A DNA stretch of 64,000 nt, taken from positions 17,370 through 81,369 of the forward strand of contig CALLLI010000036.1 in NCBI GenBank assembly GCA_938082635.1, given 5' to 3'. The position numbers were made by a program, and so were the translations under genes. How positions within the stretch are numbered: position 1 is the first letter of the stretch; each line of letters opens with the position of its first letter. This document shows, piece after piece, positions 1 to 8,400 of this stretch. The DNA comes from an uncultured Verrucomicrobiales bacterium (GTDB taxonomy: Bacteria > Verrucomicrobiota > Verrucomicrobiia > Verrucomicrobiales > DEV007). The notes beneath the pieces are model-generated. The model had not been told where the DNA came from and made no database searches. It saw nothing but the letters and a program-made list of their open reading frames with translations.

Positions 1-300
1 GATTGGCCCAGCAAAAGCCGATTCTCATGAGCGTAAGCGCAGCCAAGCACTTAGCGGTCCCGCCTCCCGCTATGTCAGGGCGGGGCTACCAACGGCTCCA
101 TAATTGATAAAAATTAGTAACCCCACCAGAGTGTTCACACTGCCAGATCCTTATCTACCCCGAAAGCACAACCCCTTAAGTAATTTTCCATCAACAAGTT
201 ACGCTCCAGGCCTTGGATGATTCAGGCTTCTAAAAAGCTTGGACCTGCGTTTGAATAAGATACCTTGAATTTCTTTCAAAATTTATTAAATTTAGTAGTC
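1..300. other. upstream non-coding region, no gene seen
   Basis: No convincing reading frame is present. The stretch from about 105 to 300 is much richer in A and T than the neighbouring genes and probably holds the promoter of the LysM lipoprotein gene, but I cannot point to a clear -35/-10 pair. Confidence 0.4.
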
Positions 301-1095
301 ATGTTCTCCCCCCACGCACAGGCAAACAGCAGCTCCGTCTCCAAGAACGCTGCTTCCAAGGTGTTTCTCGCACTCGCGATGGCTTGCATCTCCGCGTTCT
401 TGATGAGTTGTCGTAGCTACGACCAGCCGAATTACGGAGCCTACCAACAACAACCAGCCCAGGCATACGCACAAGACCAGCGCGTGCAAACACCTTCCTA
501 CGGGCAACAGGCCTATCCCTATGTGCAAGCACCCACCACATACTCTGTTTCCAACAATCCCATCACGAACCGAGCAAAAACCTGGGCTCAACAGGCTCAG
601 AGCCGCAAACCGGTCTATCCCACAAGCAACCGCTCCCAAGGGGACCGAGGGAAGCGGCGTCTCCCAAATGCGACCACCGGCGTCTTCGGCACCACTCCAC
701 AACAGCTCCCACCCAATTATAGGCAGCCTTCACCGGTCGCCGCTCCCGTCGCACAACAGCGTATGGCCACACCTCAGCCCCATGCGGCGGCCAACTGGCA
801 GCAGTCCCCGACCTACCCTCAACAGCCTGCAGCTACCGGGTATCCTAGCACCGCCGCTGCACCAGCGGGTTATGGTCCAGTGAATCAAACTCAGGGCACA
901 GGTTACTCTAACGCTGGATACGCGCCCTACCCCGCAGCAACCAGCGGTTCCAACTACATCATTCAGAAAGGCGACTCGCTCAGCGTCATCGCCAACCGTA
1001 ACAATGTCCCCCTCGGGACTCTACTAGAGGTCAATGATCTCAGCATGGACTCGGTCATCCATCCCCAACAATCGCTGACCATTCCGGGACGCTAA
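301..1095 (+). CDS. LysM-domain lipoprotein
   Basis: Predicted outer-surface or periplasmic lipoprotein of 264 aa that binds peptidoglycan. The ATG at 301 is preferred over a TTG at 265 because it places a normal lipoprotein signal near the N-terminus: a hydrophobic stretch ends in L-M-S-C (Cys at about residue 36). Residues 40-215 are a low-complexity Q/P/A/Y-rich linker. The last 50 residues form one LysM domain (YIIQKGDSLSVIANRNNV, then an N-D-L and a P-x-Q-x-L-x-I-P ending), the glycan-binding fold of many cell-wall proteins. LysM assignment is firm; the precise partner is unknown. It is followed by a 49-bp gap and then the TIM-barrel gene. Confidence 0.85.
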   Translation: MFSPHAQANSSSVSKNAASKVFLALAMACISAFLMSCRSYDQPNYGAYQQQPAQAYAQDQRVQTPSYGQQAYPYVQAPTTYSVSNNPITNRAKTWAQQAQSRKPVYPTSNRSQGDRGKRRLPNATTGVFGTTPQQLPPNYRQPSPVAAPVAQQRMATPQPHAAANWQQSPTYPQQPAATGYPSTAAAPAGYGPVNQTQGTGYSNAGYAPYPAATSGSNYIIQKGDSLSVIANRNNVPLGTLLEVNDLSMDSVIHPQQSLTIPGR

Positions 1096-1144
1096 ATTCA
1101 TTCGATCAGTCGACACCGGTTTGGCGACGTGGTAACTCTTTAGC

Positions 1145-2104
1145 ATGCAACGCCGTCAACTCCTCCACACCGCCGCAGCCGCGACTGTCGGTGCCGCCAT
1201 CGGATCCAAATCTCTTCTCGCAGCAGACGAGAAACCCGCCACTCCAGAGAAACCCGCCACTCCAGAGAAGACCGCCTTACCCAACCGCATCGGCGTTTCT
1301 ACCTACTCGTTCTGGCGCTTTCGCGACGAGGCCTATCGCCCAATCGAGAAATGCCTCGATCTTGCCTCAGGCATGAGTTTCGACGGCGTCGAGATCCTAC
1401 AGAAGCAGATGCCAGACAACAGCAACGAAGCGTTGCAGAAGATCAAGCGGCACGCCTTCTTGTTAGGCTTGGACCTCATGGGGTTCTCCACGCACCAAGA
1501 CTTCGTCTCTCCTGACAAAGCCTCACGTCAGAAGAACATCGACCACACACTCGACACCATCGAGCAAGCCTATCGACTGGGCATCCCAACCCTACGCCTC
1601 AACACTGGCCGCTGGGGCACGATCAAGACCTTCGATGGCCTCATGGCCAATCGCGGCATCGAGCCGATTCTCGAAGGCTATACAGAAAACGAAGGCTTTG
1701 ACTGGGTGATTGATTCCATTTCAAAACTCATCCCAAAGGCAGCTGAATGCGGTGTCATCCTGGGCCTAGAGAATCACTGGGGCCTCGGACTCACACCAGA
1801 AGGCGTCTTACGCGTCATCAATGCGATCAATTCTCCATGGCTGCAGGTGACTCTAGACACAGGCAACTTCCTTGAAGACCCTTACAAACGCCTCACACAG
1901 CTCGCGGATCGTACCGTTCTCCTCCAAGCCAAGACCTACTATGGCGGAGGCACCTGGTACACGCTAGAGCTCGACTACGCCCGCATTGCCAAGATCATGA
2001 AGGAGGCGAACTACAAGGGCTACGTCTCTTTGGAATATGAGGGCAAGGAAGATTTGTTAGAGGCGATTCCTAAGAGTCTCGCACTCTTGCGCAAGCACTT
2101 CTAA
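1145..2104 (+). CDS. exported sugar phosphate isomerase/epimerase-like TIM-barrel protein
   Basis: A 319-aa protein of the xylose isomerase-like TIM-barrel superfamily (AP endonuclease 2 fold). The N-terminus is a twin-arginine-like export signal (RRQLL followed by an Ala-rich hydrophobic stretch ending around SLLAAD). Barrel landmarks include IGVSTYSFWRF, FDGVEIL, LGLENHWG, VTLDTGNF and YVSLEYEGKED, which carry the acidic and His residues that usually hold the metal. These proteins act on sugars or cyclitols and are often exported in Verrucomicrobia and Planctomycetes. The substrate cannot be read from sequence. Only 4 bp separate its stop from the FG-GAP gene, so the two are probably co-transcribed. 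A short tandem duplication lies just after the signal. Confidence 0.82.
   Translation: MQRRQLLHTAAAATVGAAIGSKSLLAADEKPATPEKPATPEKTALPNRIGVSTYSFWRFRDEAYRPIEKCLDLASGMSFDGVEILQKQMPDNSNEALQKIKRHAFLLGLDLMGFSTHQDFVSPDKASRQKNIDHTLDTIEQAYRLGIPTLRLNTGRWGTIKTFDGLMANRGIEPILEGYTENEGFDWVIDSISKLIPKAAECGVILGLENHWGLGLTPEGVLRVINAINSPWLQVTLDTGNFLEDPYKRLTQLADRTVLLQAKTYYGGGTWYTLELDYARIAKIMKEANYKGYVSLEYEGKEDLLEAIPKSLALLRKHF
1229..1264 (+). repeat. 18-bp direct tandem repeat (x2)
   Basis: Two identical 18-bp units (GAGAAACCCGCCACTCCA) encode two copies of E-K-P-A-T-P in the linker after the export signal of the TIM-barrel protein. The unit length keeps the frame. Confidence 0.85.
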
Positions 2105-2108
2105 AATC

Positions 2109-4040
2109 ATGCCGAGCCATGTCGCGTGTTGGCTTCTTGCGTGTGTAAGCCTAACCATCTCGTTGTTAGGTCAGGCCACACTCCAAGTAGACCTGCGCGA
2201 ACCAGCAGCAAACCGCTACTCCCGTTATCAGGGAGCCTTTGGGAATGGCAGATTCGGGATACCGGTGTGCGGAGGCCATGACCGCGATGGCGATGGCGAT
2301 GGCGATGGCGATGGCCATGTTGACAGCGCCTTTGCCTCTATCAATGCATCCGTCTCAAACAGAGCCAATGCAGGCATCGTTACCCTGGTATGGGGCACCG
2401 ATAGCGGCTTTGGCGAAACGCTCGACACGCTAACCGTCAGCGAGCGCACGCTACGGATCGCTGGCGCCCAACGCCGGGAGGTCTGTGGCAGTGAAATCTG
2501 GATGGATGACGTCGATGGTGATGGTCTAGGAGATCTCATCATCGGAAGACAGAATTTTTCTCCCGACACTACACGACGCGGAGCTGGAGCCTTGACCATC
2601 CTCTTTGGAGGACCTGAACTGCGCACTCTTGCTCGCAACGGGACCTTGTTAGACCTAGCCGCGCCACCCACCACCGTAAGACGACTAGATCTCCCCGGTA
2701 GCCGCGCGTATGATCGGTTAGGCATCTGGATGCGCACAGGCGATGTCGATGGTGACGGCATCGCAGACATCGTGGTAGGTGCTAATGAAGCAGATGCACC
2801 GAGGTCAATCAATGCTGGCGAAGTCTACGTCATACGAGGCGGGCCTCATTTGCATGAGACAGCCGTGGTGGACTTCGTCGACTACCCTCCTGCAGCTCTT
2901 GGAAATGAGGTGACCCTGATCACCCCGCCAGACCGATTTCCAAACGGCCACTTTGGGGCGACCGTTCAGTTAGGCGATCTTGATGGCAATAGAAGGGCTG
3001 AATTAGTAGCCTCCACTGCCCTAGATCGTGCCGGAGCGGCACTGAAGCTAGATGGTGCACCAGCCGCCACTGGCATTCCAACCGGTGGTATCGGTCGCGG
3101 GAGCACGTTCATCCTGTGGGATAGCTGGTTTGCACCAGACCAGTGGGTTCCAGGGCGAGTCATCGCGATCGATGGCGTGGCTCCAGAAATCAGCAGGATC
3201 ACTGGTGGCCTGCGCAACGCGCACCTCGGTGAAGAACTCCTAGCCAGAGCCGACTTCGACGGAAACGGCCAGCCCGATCTGTTCTTGGGAGATCTTCGCG
3301 GACTGGGACCCAATGGCGCCTCCGCTGGAATCGGCTACGTCTTCTTCGATGCCGCCCTGATTCGTAGTCGCGGCTTCAACGTCGACGAAATGCCTCGTGA
3401 CGTCCGCTGCACCATCATTCAAGGCGTCTCCGCAGGAGCACTCAGCGGCGATGCCGCCGCTTGGGGAGATCTTGATGGCGACGGTTTCGATGACCTCGTC
3501 ATCACCAGCCCTCACGAAAACCCCAGCTTCCGAGCCAGCGCAGGCAGCCTGCACGCCCTCTATGGCCAAGCCTCAGGTTGGCCAGACGAAATCAACCTCG
3601 CCGCCAATCGCCTTCCTGACACAGCTCGAACCGTTCACATGATCGGCGCACTCGGTGGCAACGGCGCCGATGCTGGAGACACTCTCGTTTACAGCGTCGC
3701 CGTCGCAGATACAAATGCAGACGGCCTTGCCGACATCATCACCAATGAGATGCAAGGAAACGGCTCACAATCCCTGGATGTCGGCAATCTCATTCTCTAC
3801 AGCGGCAAAGCCCTTCTCCCAGCAACAACTTTGCTGACTTTAAACCTAGACCAACCTATCAACTTTAACTGTCAAAGCCACATTCAATTACACTATCAAG
3901 TAGAGCAAAGCACGCTGCTCACCGGCTGGACTCCACTCGGCGAATCCATTGAGGACACCGGTGACCAGATCAACGTGCCCATTCCAGCAAGCAACGCCCC
4001 TTCCACCTGCTACCGGCTGGCCCATCAGCTACTCGACTAA
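2109..4040 (+). CDS. secreted FG-GAP (integrin alpha-like) beta-propeller protein
   Basis: A 643-aa exported protein. A signal peptide (hydrophobic stretch ending LLGQA) is followed by at least six FG-GAP/VCBS-type repeats, each with a calcium-binding D-x-D-G-D-G-x-x-D-L core: DDVDGDGLGDLIIG, GDVDGDGIADIVVG, GDLDGNRRAELVA, ADFDGNGQPDLFLG, GDLDGDGFDDLVIT and ADTNADGLADIIT. These normally form a seven-bladed propeller. The last 70 residues are the phylum-typical C-terminal domain (HYQVEQSTLLTGW). It starts 4 bp after the TIM-barrel stop and is followed 8 bp later by the TPM gene, which suggests one transcript. A calcium-dependent surface-binding role is inferred from the family. A hexanucleotide repeat lies in its N-terminal part. 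Confidence 0.85.
   Translation: MPSHVACWLLACVSLTISLLGQATLQVDLREPAANRYSRYQGAFGNGRFGIPVCGGHDRDGDGDGDGDGHVDSAFASINASVSNRANAGIVTLVWGTDSGFGETLDTLTVSERTLRIAGAQRREVCGSEIWMDDVDGDGLGDLIIGRQNFSPDTTRRGAGALTILFGGPELRTLARNGTLLDLAAPPTTVRRLDLPGSRAYDRLGIWMRTGDVDGDGIADIVVGANEADAPRSINAGEVYVIRGGPHLHETAVVDFVDYPPAALGNEVTLITPPDRFPNGHFGATVQLGDLDGNRRAELVASTALDRAGAALKLDGAPAATGIPTGGIGRGSTFILWDSWFAPDQWVPGRVIAIDGVAPEISRITGGLRNAHLGEELLARADFDGNGQPDLFLGDLRGLGPNGASAGIGYVFFDAALIRSRGFNVDEMPRDVRCTIIQGVSAGALSGDAAAWGDLDGDGFDDLVITSPHENPSFRASAGSLHALYGQASGWPDEINLAANRLPDTARTVHMIGALGGNGADAGDTLVYSVAVADTNADGLADIITNEMQGNGSQSLDVGNLILYSGKALLPATTLLTLNLDQPINFNCQSHIQLHYQVEQSTLLTGWTPLGESIEDTGDQINVPIPASNAPSTCYRLAHQLLD
2284..2313 (+). repeat. 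in-frame hexanucleotide microsatellite, GCGATG x5
   Basis: Five perfect tandem copies of GCGATG encode an alternating Asp-Gly tract in the FG-GAP protein. Because the unit is 6 bp, gain or loss of copies would change the length of the acidic tract without breaking the frame. Confidence 0.9.
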
Positions 4041-4048
4041 CACTTGCC

Positions 4049-4663
4049 ATGCACTGTCCTTCTTGCGAACATCGCCTCGTTGCTGGCCAAGACCGCTGTG
4101 ATCTCTGCGGTTTCCACCTGGGCGCGCTCGATGCCCGCTACGGTGGCCAAGACGTGGCCATGGATCAGATCACAGACACCACGCACTTTCTGCGCACCCA
4201 TGACCGCGATCACCTCTTGGACAGCATGGATGCCTTCGAAGATCAATTTCCTCAGCTCCACCCAGCCATCTATATCGCTGAACTACCTGCAAAAACAAAG
4301 CTCCCAGAATTCGCCACCTGGCTCATCAACCGCGCTCGCGTGTCTGTGCTAGACGAACTCCGCCAGAGCGAGAACACCTACCTCTTCGTCATCGACCTCA
4401 CCAGCCGATCCATGACCGTCACCTGCGGCTACTTCGCTGAACAATTCGTTAGTGAGAATGACCTCCGTGAACTCCTCGAAGATGCCTCTCCTTACATTGC
4501 CGCAGGCGACCTCCGCGAAGGGCTTGGCAAATTGATCGAGAACCTCCGCCTCATCCTTCGTCGCAACTATCGGCTTCTCCTCAAAAGCATGAAACCCGGC
4601 GGCCCCCTCGCCACTCGAGATCCAGGCACCCTTGCGAAGCCCCTCATGGACACCAGCGAGTAG
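4049..4663 (+). CDS. TPM-domain protein with N-terminal zinc ribbon
   Basis: A 204-aa protein. It opens with a zinc-ribbon (C-P-S-C at residues 3-6 and C-D-L-C further on), followed by a TPM-like (YgcG/Psb32-type) domain: PEFATWLINRARVSVLDEL, then YLFVIDLTSRSMTVTCGYF, then a helical end with LREGLGKLIENL. TPM domains are found in membrane-associated proteins of several bacterial and plastid systems; some act as acid phosphatases and others in protein turnover. There is no signal peptide and no clear membrane segment, so it may be cytoplasmic. It starts 8 bp after the FG-GAP gene and ends just before a pair of hairpin repeats that may close the transcript. The TPM call is by motif pattern and is moderately sure. 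Confidence 0.68.
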   Translation: MHCPSCEHRLVAGQDRCDLCGFHLGALDARYGGQDVAMDQITDTTHFLRTHDRDHLLDSMDAFEDQFPQLHPAIYIAELPAKTKLPEFATWLINRARVSVLDELRQSENTYLFVIDLTSRSMTVTCGYFAEQFVSENDLRELLEDASPYIAAGDLREGLGKLIENLRLILRRNYRLLLKSMKPGGPLATRDPGTLAKPLMDTSE

Positions 4664-4671
4664 AAGAACCC

Positions 4672-4745
4672 GTAAAATGGCCATTCCTGGCCGTCTCACA
4701 GCATGCCCTGCCTGAACGTAAGATGGCCATTCCTGGCCGTCTTAC
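4672..4745. repeat. two tandem copies of a hairpin-forming repeat (possible terminator or REP-like element)
   Basis: Two copies of a ~28-bp element (4672-4699 and 4718-4745) share the core ATGGCCATTCCTGGCCGTCT. The second copy is a nearly perfect inverted repeat: 12-bp arms GTAAGATGGCCA and TGGCCGTCTTAC with a TTCC loop and a single G-T pair. The first copy keeps the inner arms but its outer arms have diverged. The pair lies between the TPM gene and the sigma-factor gene, so it could end the upstream transcript, but there is no long T-tract. Confidence 0.7.
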
Positions 4746-4847
4746 AGTGCGCCCCGCTAGCCGTTCTATCTCCCCCGCCAAGAAAACTTCACCCAATTTC
4801 TAAGATGCTCAGACCTCCCGAGTCTTCTTGGTGAGTGAATCGCCATC

Positions 4848-5402
4848 ATGCCCATCATCAACCTCAAGCCGCGCACTACAGCCCAACCCAAGGTGGAAGC
4901 GAAGCCGACGTTGGAAGCGCTGTTTGAGGCGGAAGAAACACCTCTGCTACGCTTTGCCCACGGCATCGTCCGACGCCGTGAGGTGGCGGAGGAGATGGTG
5001 CAAGAAGCCTTCATGCGGCTTCACAACCACTGGGAAGAGGTTGTGAAGCCGCGTGCTTGGATCTACCGAGCCGTCCGCAATCTCTGTCTCTCCCACTTAC
5101 GAAACAACTCCCGCGAGACAGAACTCGATGAAGAGCGCGATGCCCAGGCGGCCGAGAGTCCCAAACCCGATGAGACTCTCGGCCGCTTGGAAGCGGTCGG
5201 CATGGTGCGCCTACTCATGACCGAGCTGGAAGAGAGAGACCGCCAGCTCATCCAACTCAAATACTTCGAAGAGCAAAGCTACGCGCACATCGCCAAAGCC
5301 ACCGGTCTCAGCGTGAGCAATGTCGGCTACCGCCTGCATCACCTGCTCAAAGGCCTCGCCGTCTCCCTCCGTCAAGCCGGCGTCGCAGACAGCCAAGGCT
5401 AA
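4848..5402 (+). CDS. ECF-type RNA polymerase sigma-70 factor
   Basis: A 184-aa extracytoplasmic-function sigma factor. Region 2 is seen at about residues 25-90 (LLRFAHGIV, AEEMVQEAFMRLHNHW, PRAWIYRAVRNLCLSHLR) and region 4 at about 120-175 (LEERDRQLIQLKYFEEQSYAHIA, then a helix-turn-helix with GLSVSNVGYRLHHLLKGL). It has only the two core sigma regions. The stop lies 24 bp before the large vWA protein, whose N-terminus resembles an anti-sigma factor. That arrangement predicts that the downstream membrane protein restrains this sigma factor until an envelope signal arrives. The target promoters are unknown. Confidence 0.9.
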   Translation: MPIINLKPRTTAQPKVEAKPTLEALFEAEETPLLRFAHGIVRRREVAEEMVQEAFMRLHNHWEEVVKPRAWIYRAVRNLCLSHLRNNSRETELDEERDAQAAESPKPDETLGRLEAVGMVRLLMTELEERDRQLIQLKYFEEQSYAHIAKATGLSVSNVGYRLHHLLKGLAVSLRQAGVADSQG

Positions 5403-5426
5403 CCAAACCCATTTCCTAACACCTCC

Positions 5427-8400
5427 ATGAAACCCGAAGATCCAAACGTCCAAGCCTGGCTCGAACCCGAGCTCGAAGCCCGCCTCGTCGCGTCGCTCCT
5501 TGGAGAAGCCTCCGCCTTCGAACAAGCGGAACTGGACCGACTCCTCAAAGAGCGGCCCGAAATCGCCGTCTTCCAACGCCGCCTCCAAGCCGTCCACGGC
5601 CTCGTCGATGAAGCCGTCAAGCAAGGCCCCGATGACGACTGGAAACTATCGAAAGACAAACGCACGAAAGTGCTAGAAACAATCCGTGGCACCGCCAGCC
5701 AAGACGAAACCCCTAGCAACGTCATCGCACAGAAGCAATCCAAGCGCCAATGGATCGGCATCGCCGCAGCCGCATCGGTAGCGCTATTCGCAGGCGCCGT
5801 CGCGATGGTGAACACGATGACAGGGCTCCAGTCCAGCGATAGCGCGGACATCGCCATGACCAGAGAACGCGAGGACTACGGAGTGGAACCCAACGTCGAT
5901 GCCAAGATCGCCAGCGCTGCCAAAGAATCATTCGGCGATCTCGCACAAGTAGACAACTACGCCTATCAAGTTTCCACCACACCAAGCAAACCCCGATACT
6001 TTCAAACCGAGAATACAGGCGTAACCCTCAAAGTCGCTCCCCAGGTCGGCCCCGATGGCTACACCATCGACATGGACCTCGTTCCAGAAGTCGTCGAGTT
6101 CGACGGCTTTGCAATCTACGAACCTAAGATTGCCGCCACCAAACCTCAGTCGACCAGCGACGACCTCGCCAAACTCGGCGACTTGGAGAATTCAGCAGCG
6201 GGTGAAGCACTCGCCTATCATGAAAGCCAAGAAGAACAATTAGGCGAACTTGACCAAGCTGAACAACGTTTCTACGAAGTTCTACGTGATGATAAATTCA
6301 ATTCAGCCGCTCGCCAAGGAATCGAACGCGTTGAAAGAGACCGTAGTCGTCACCTCTCCGCAGCTTATGATCAAACGCGTGCAGAGCTAATCGATAAAGT
6401 GGACGAGGCGTGGGAAACACCCGCCCCAAAGGCATCGGCAGCCACCGATGAAGAAAAAAAAGCGCAGCCCCAAGCCCCAGAGCTACTCGCTCGTAGTAGC
6501 CGCGAAGCGGAAAGCAAAGAGGCTCTCGGATTGATCAATCAAGAAGCGCTCACCGACAACCTTACGGCCTACGCTGTAACACCCGCCACGGGGGATGATC
6601 CCCCAGAACTCGCTCAAGAATTTGGGACGACTCAGAGCCGCTCAGACGCCCCAGAAATTAATGTGCACGGTCGTCCTCGCATCGATGCGTTCAAAACCAC
6701 ACCTGAGATCATCACCCGATCAGGATCGACAGCCAAGGTCGAGGTCGTTCGCGAATTGATCTACCCAGATGAATTCGACGCGGCTAAGCTTCCCCAAGAA
6801 GTTGTCGCTACCGACGGAGCCGTTGCTTTTCCAGTCACCCCGCCCACACCAACGCACTGGAAATGGAGCTTTGAATCGGACGAATCCAAACCTTCAGCAA
6901 GTAACACGCCCAACCTTGCACAGGCCCAGGAACAACCTGACCAGCTATCCTACTTTGCGACACAAGACACGGAATGGGCAGAGAGCGGATCGACCGAATC
7001 GCTGAACTGGGCATCTCAACCAGGGATGATCCGCACCTATCCACCAGCTAACGACAGCGATCGCCAAGACGCCCCCTCCATCGAAAGCACTCAAGTTGGT
7101 GGCGCACTTACACGCTTCGAAAACATAGCTGACTACGTCACCTTTGAATTCAGTGATCCTGATAGCAAATCTCTCGCAGAGAACAAATCTGAACCCTATG
7201 CAGAACTAGCGCCCGACAATGAAGCCAGCTTTGGTCTGATTGCTGGCTTCAACCTGATAGACCGCAATTTGAAGCGTGATGAGGCAGCAACTGAAGAGTT
7301 CTTTGAAAATGATCCCGAAGCGATCTCGCCTGCTCCTGGCGTCTTTGCGGTGGCCGGCGTCCTAACTGATCCACAGTTCCAAACTGTCTTGCAAAGCGAT
7401 GCGATGAAAAAATGGACCGGTTCGAGAGGAGGTTCAGAAGTAGAAGGGCTCGCGAAAGGACTTCGCTCAAGCAGTGAATCGATTGTTGACAACAACCTTG
7501 ATGCCTTGATCACCACGCTTGAAACGGCCCCACTCATAGCTCCCGAGAAGGTAGTCGCTCTTGCAATTGCGTCGCCTAAATCCCCTGAGCAAGTCGCACT
7601 TACTCAGCAAAGCATCAAAGTAGAAGAAGCTCGCCTAAGAATGCTAGATTTCGCTGAACGGTATCGCGCCATCGATCTCGCTGCCATGCAGAACCGAGCT
7701 TCCGAAACAGGGGAACCTTTGCAAGAGGAGGAGAGCGTGCAACACTCCTCGCAGGAGAAAGAGAAGGAGAAGGAGCAACGCTACGCGAAGGCGAAGAAGG
7801 ACTACGAAGCAGAGAAGCAGAATCTTCGTGGCTTCGAAGAAGGACGGCTCAGCGAGGCGTTGGTTCAAAAGGACTTCAAAACACGGGAGACCATCCTTCA
7901 GCAGCAGTTGGACAAAGTTGCCGCCCAGGAAGCCCAAGTCGCCATGCTAGGAACGCGGTATGATATCCCAACAGTTCTCAAGCGTCAGAATGAAACCGCA
8001 GGAAGCGATAGCCTCAGCCTCGCAGAGTTCGAGACAAAGAAAGACACCGCCATGGATGATCGGCGCAAGCTTGAGGAGTATAAAGAAGCCCAACAGGAGC
8101 TGGGATTCCGCAGAAAGCTTGTCGAGAAAGTTAAGCGAGCCTTAGAGCCGGCCAAATCACAAAGCCTGAACGAGAAGCACACCAAGCAAGAGCCGTTCTC
8201 TACCTTCTCGCTTCACGTGAGCGATGTCGCCTTCAAACTCGCGAAGGCAGCTTTGCTAGAACAGAACAAATGGCCTGAGGTAGCGAAGGTGCGGATCGAG
8301 GAGTTCGTCAATGCCTTCGACTACGGCGACCCTGCACCGACACAATCGGAGAAAGTGTCTTGCCAGGTCGAGCAAGCAGCCCATCCCTTTCGCCAGCAAC

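Noticed and set aside
2228-2812. 194-aa minus-strand frame opposite the FG-GAP gene
   Set aside because: Low-complexity Pro/Ser/Arg product that mirrors the Asp/Gly-rich repeats on the other strand; a shadow of the real gene.
7644-7937. 97-aa minus-strand frame with a poly-Leu stretch
   Set aside because: The Leu-rich run is the complement of the Lys/Glu-rich coiled coil of the vWA protein; not a gene.
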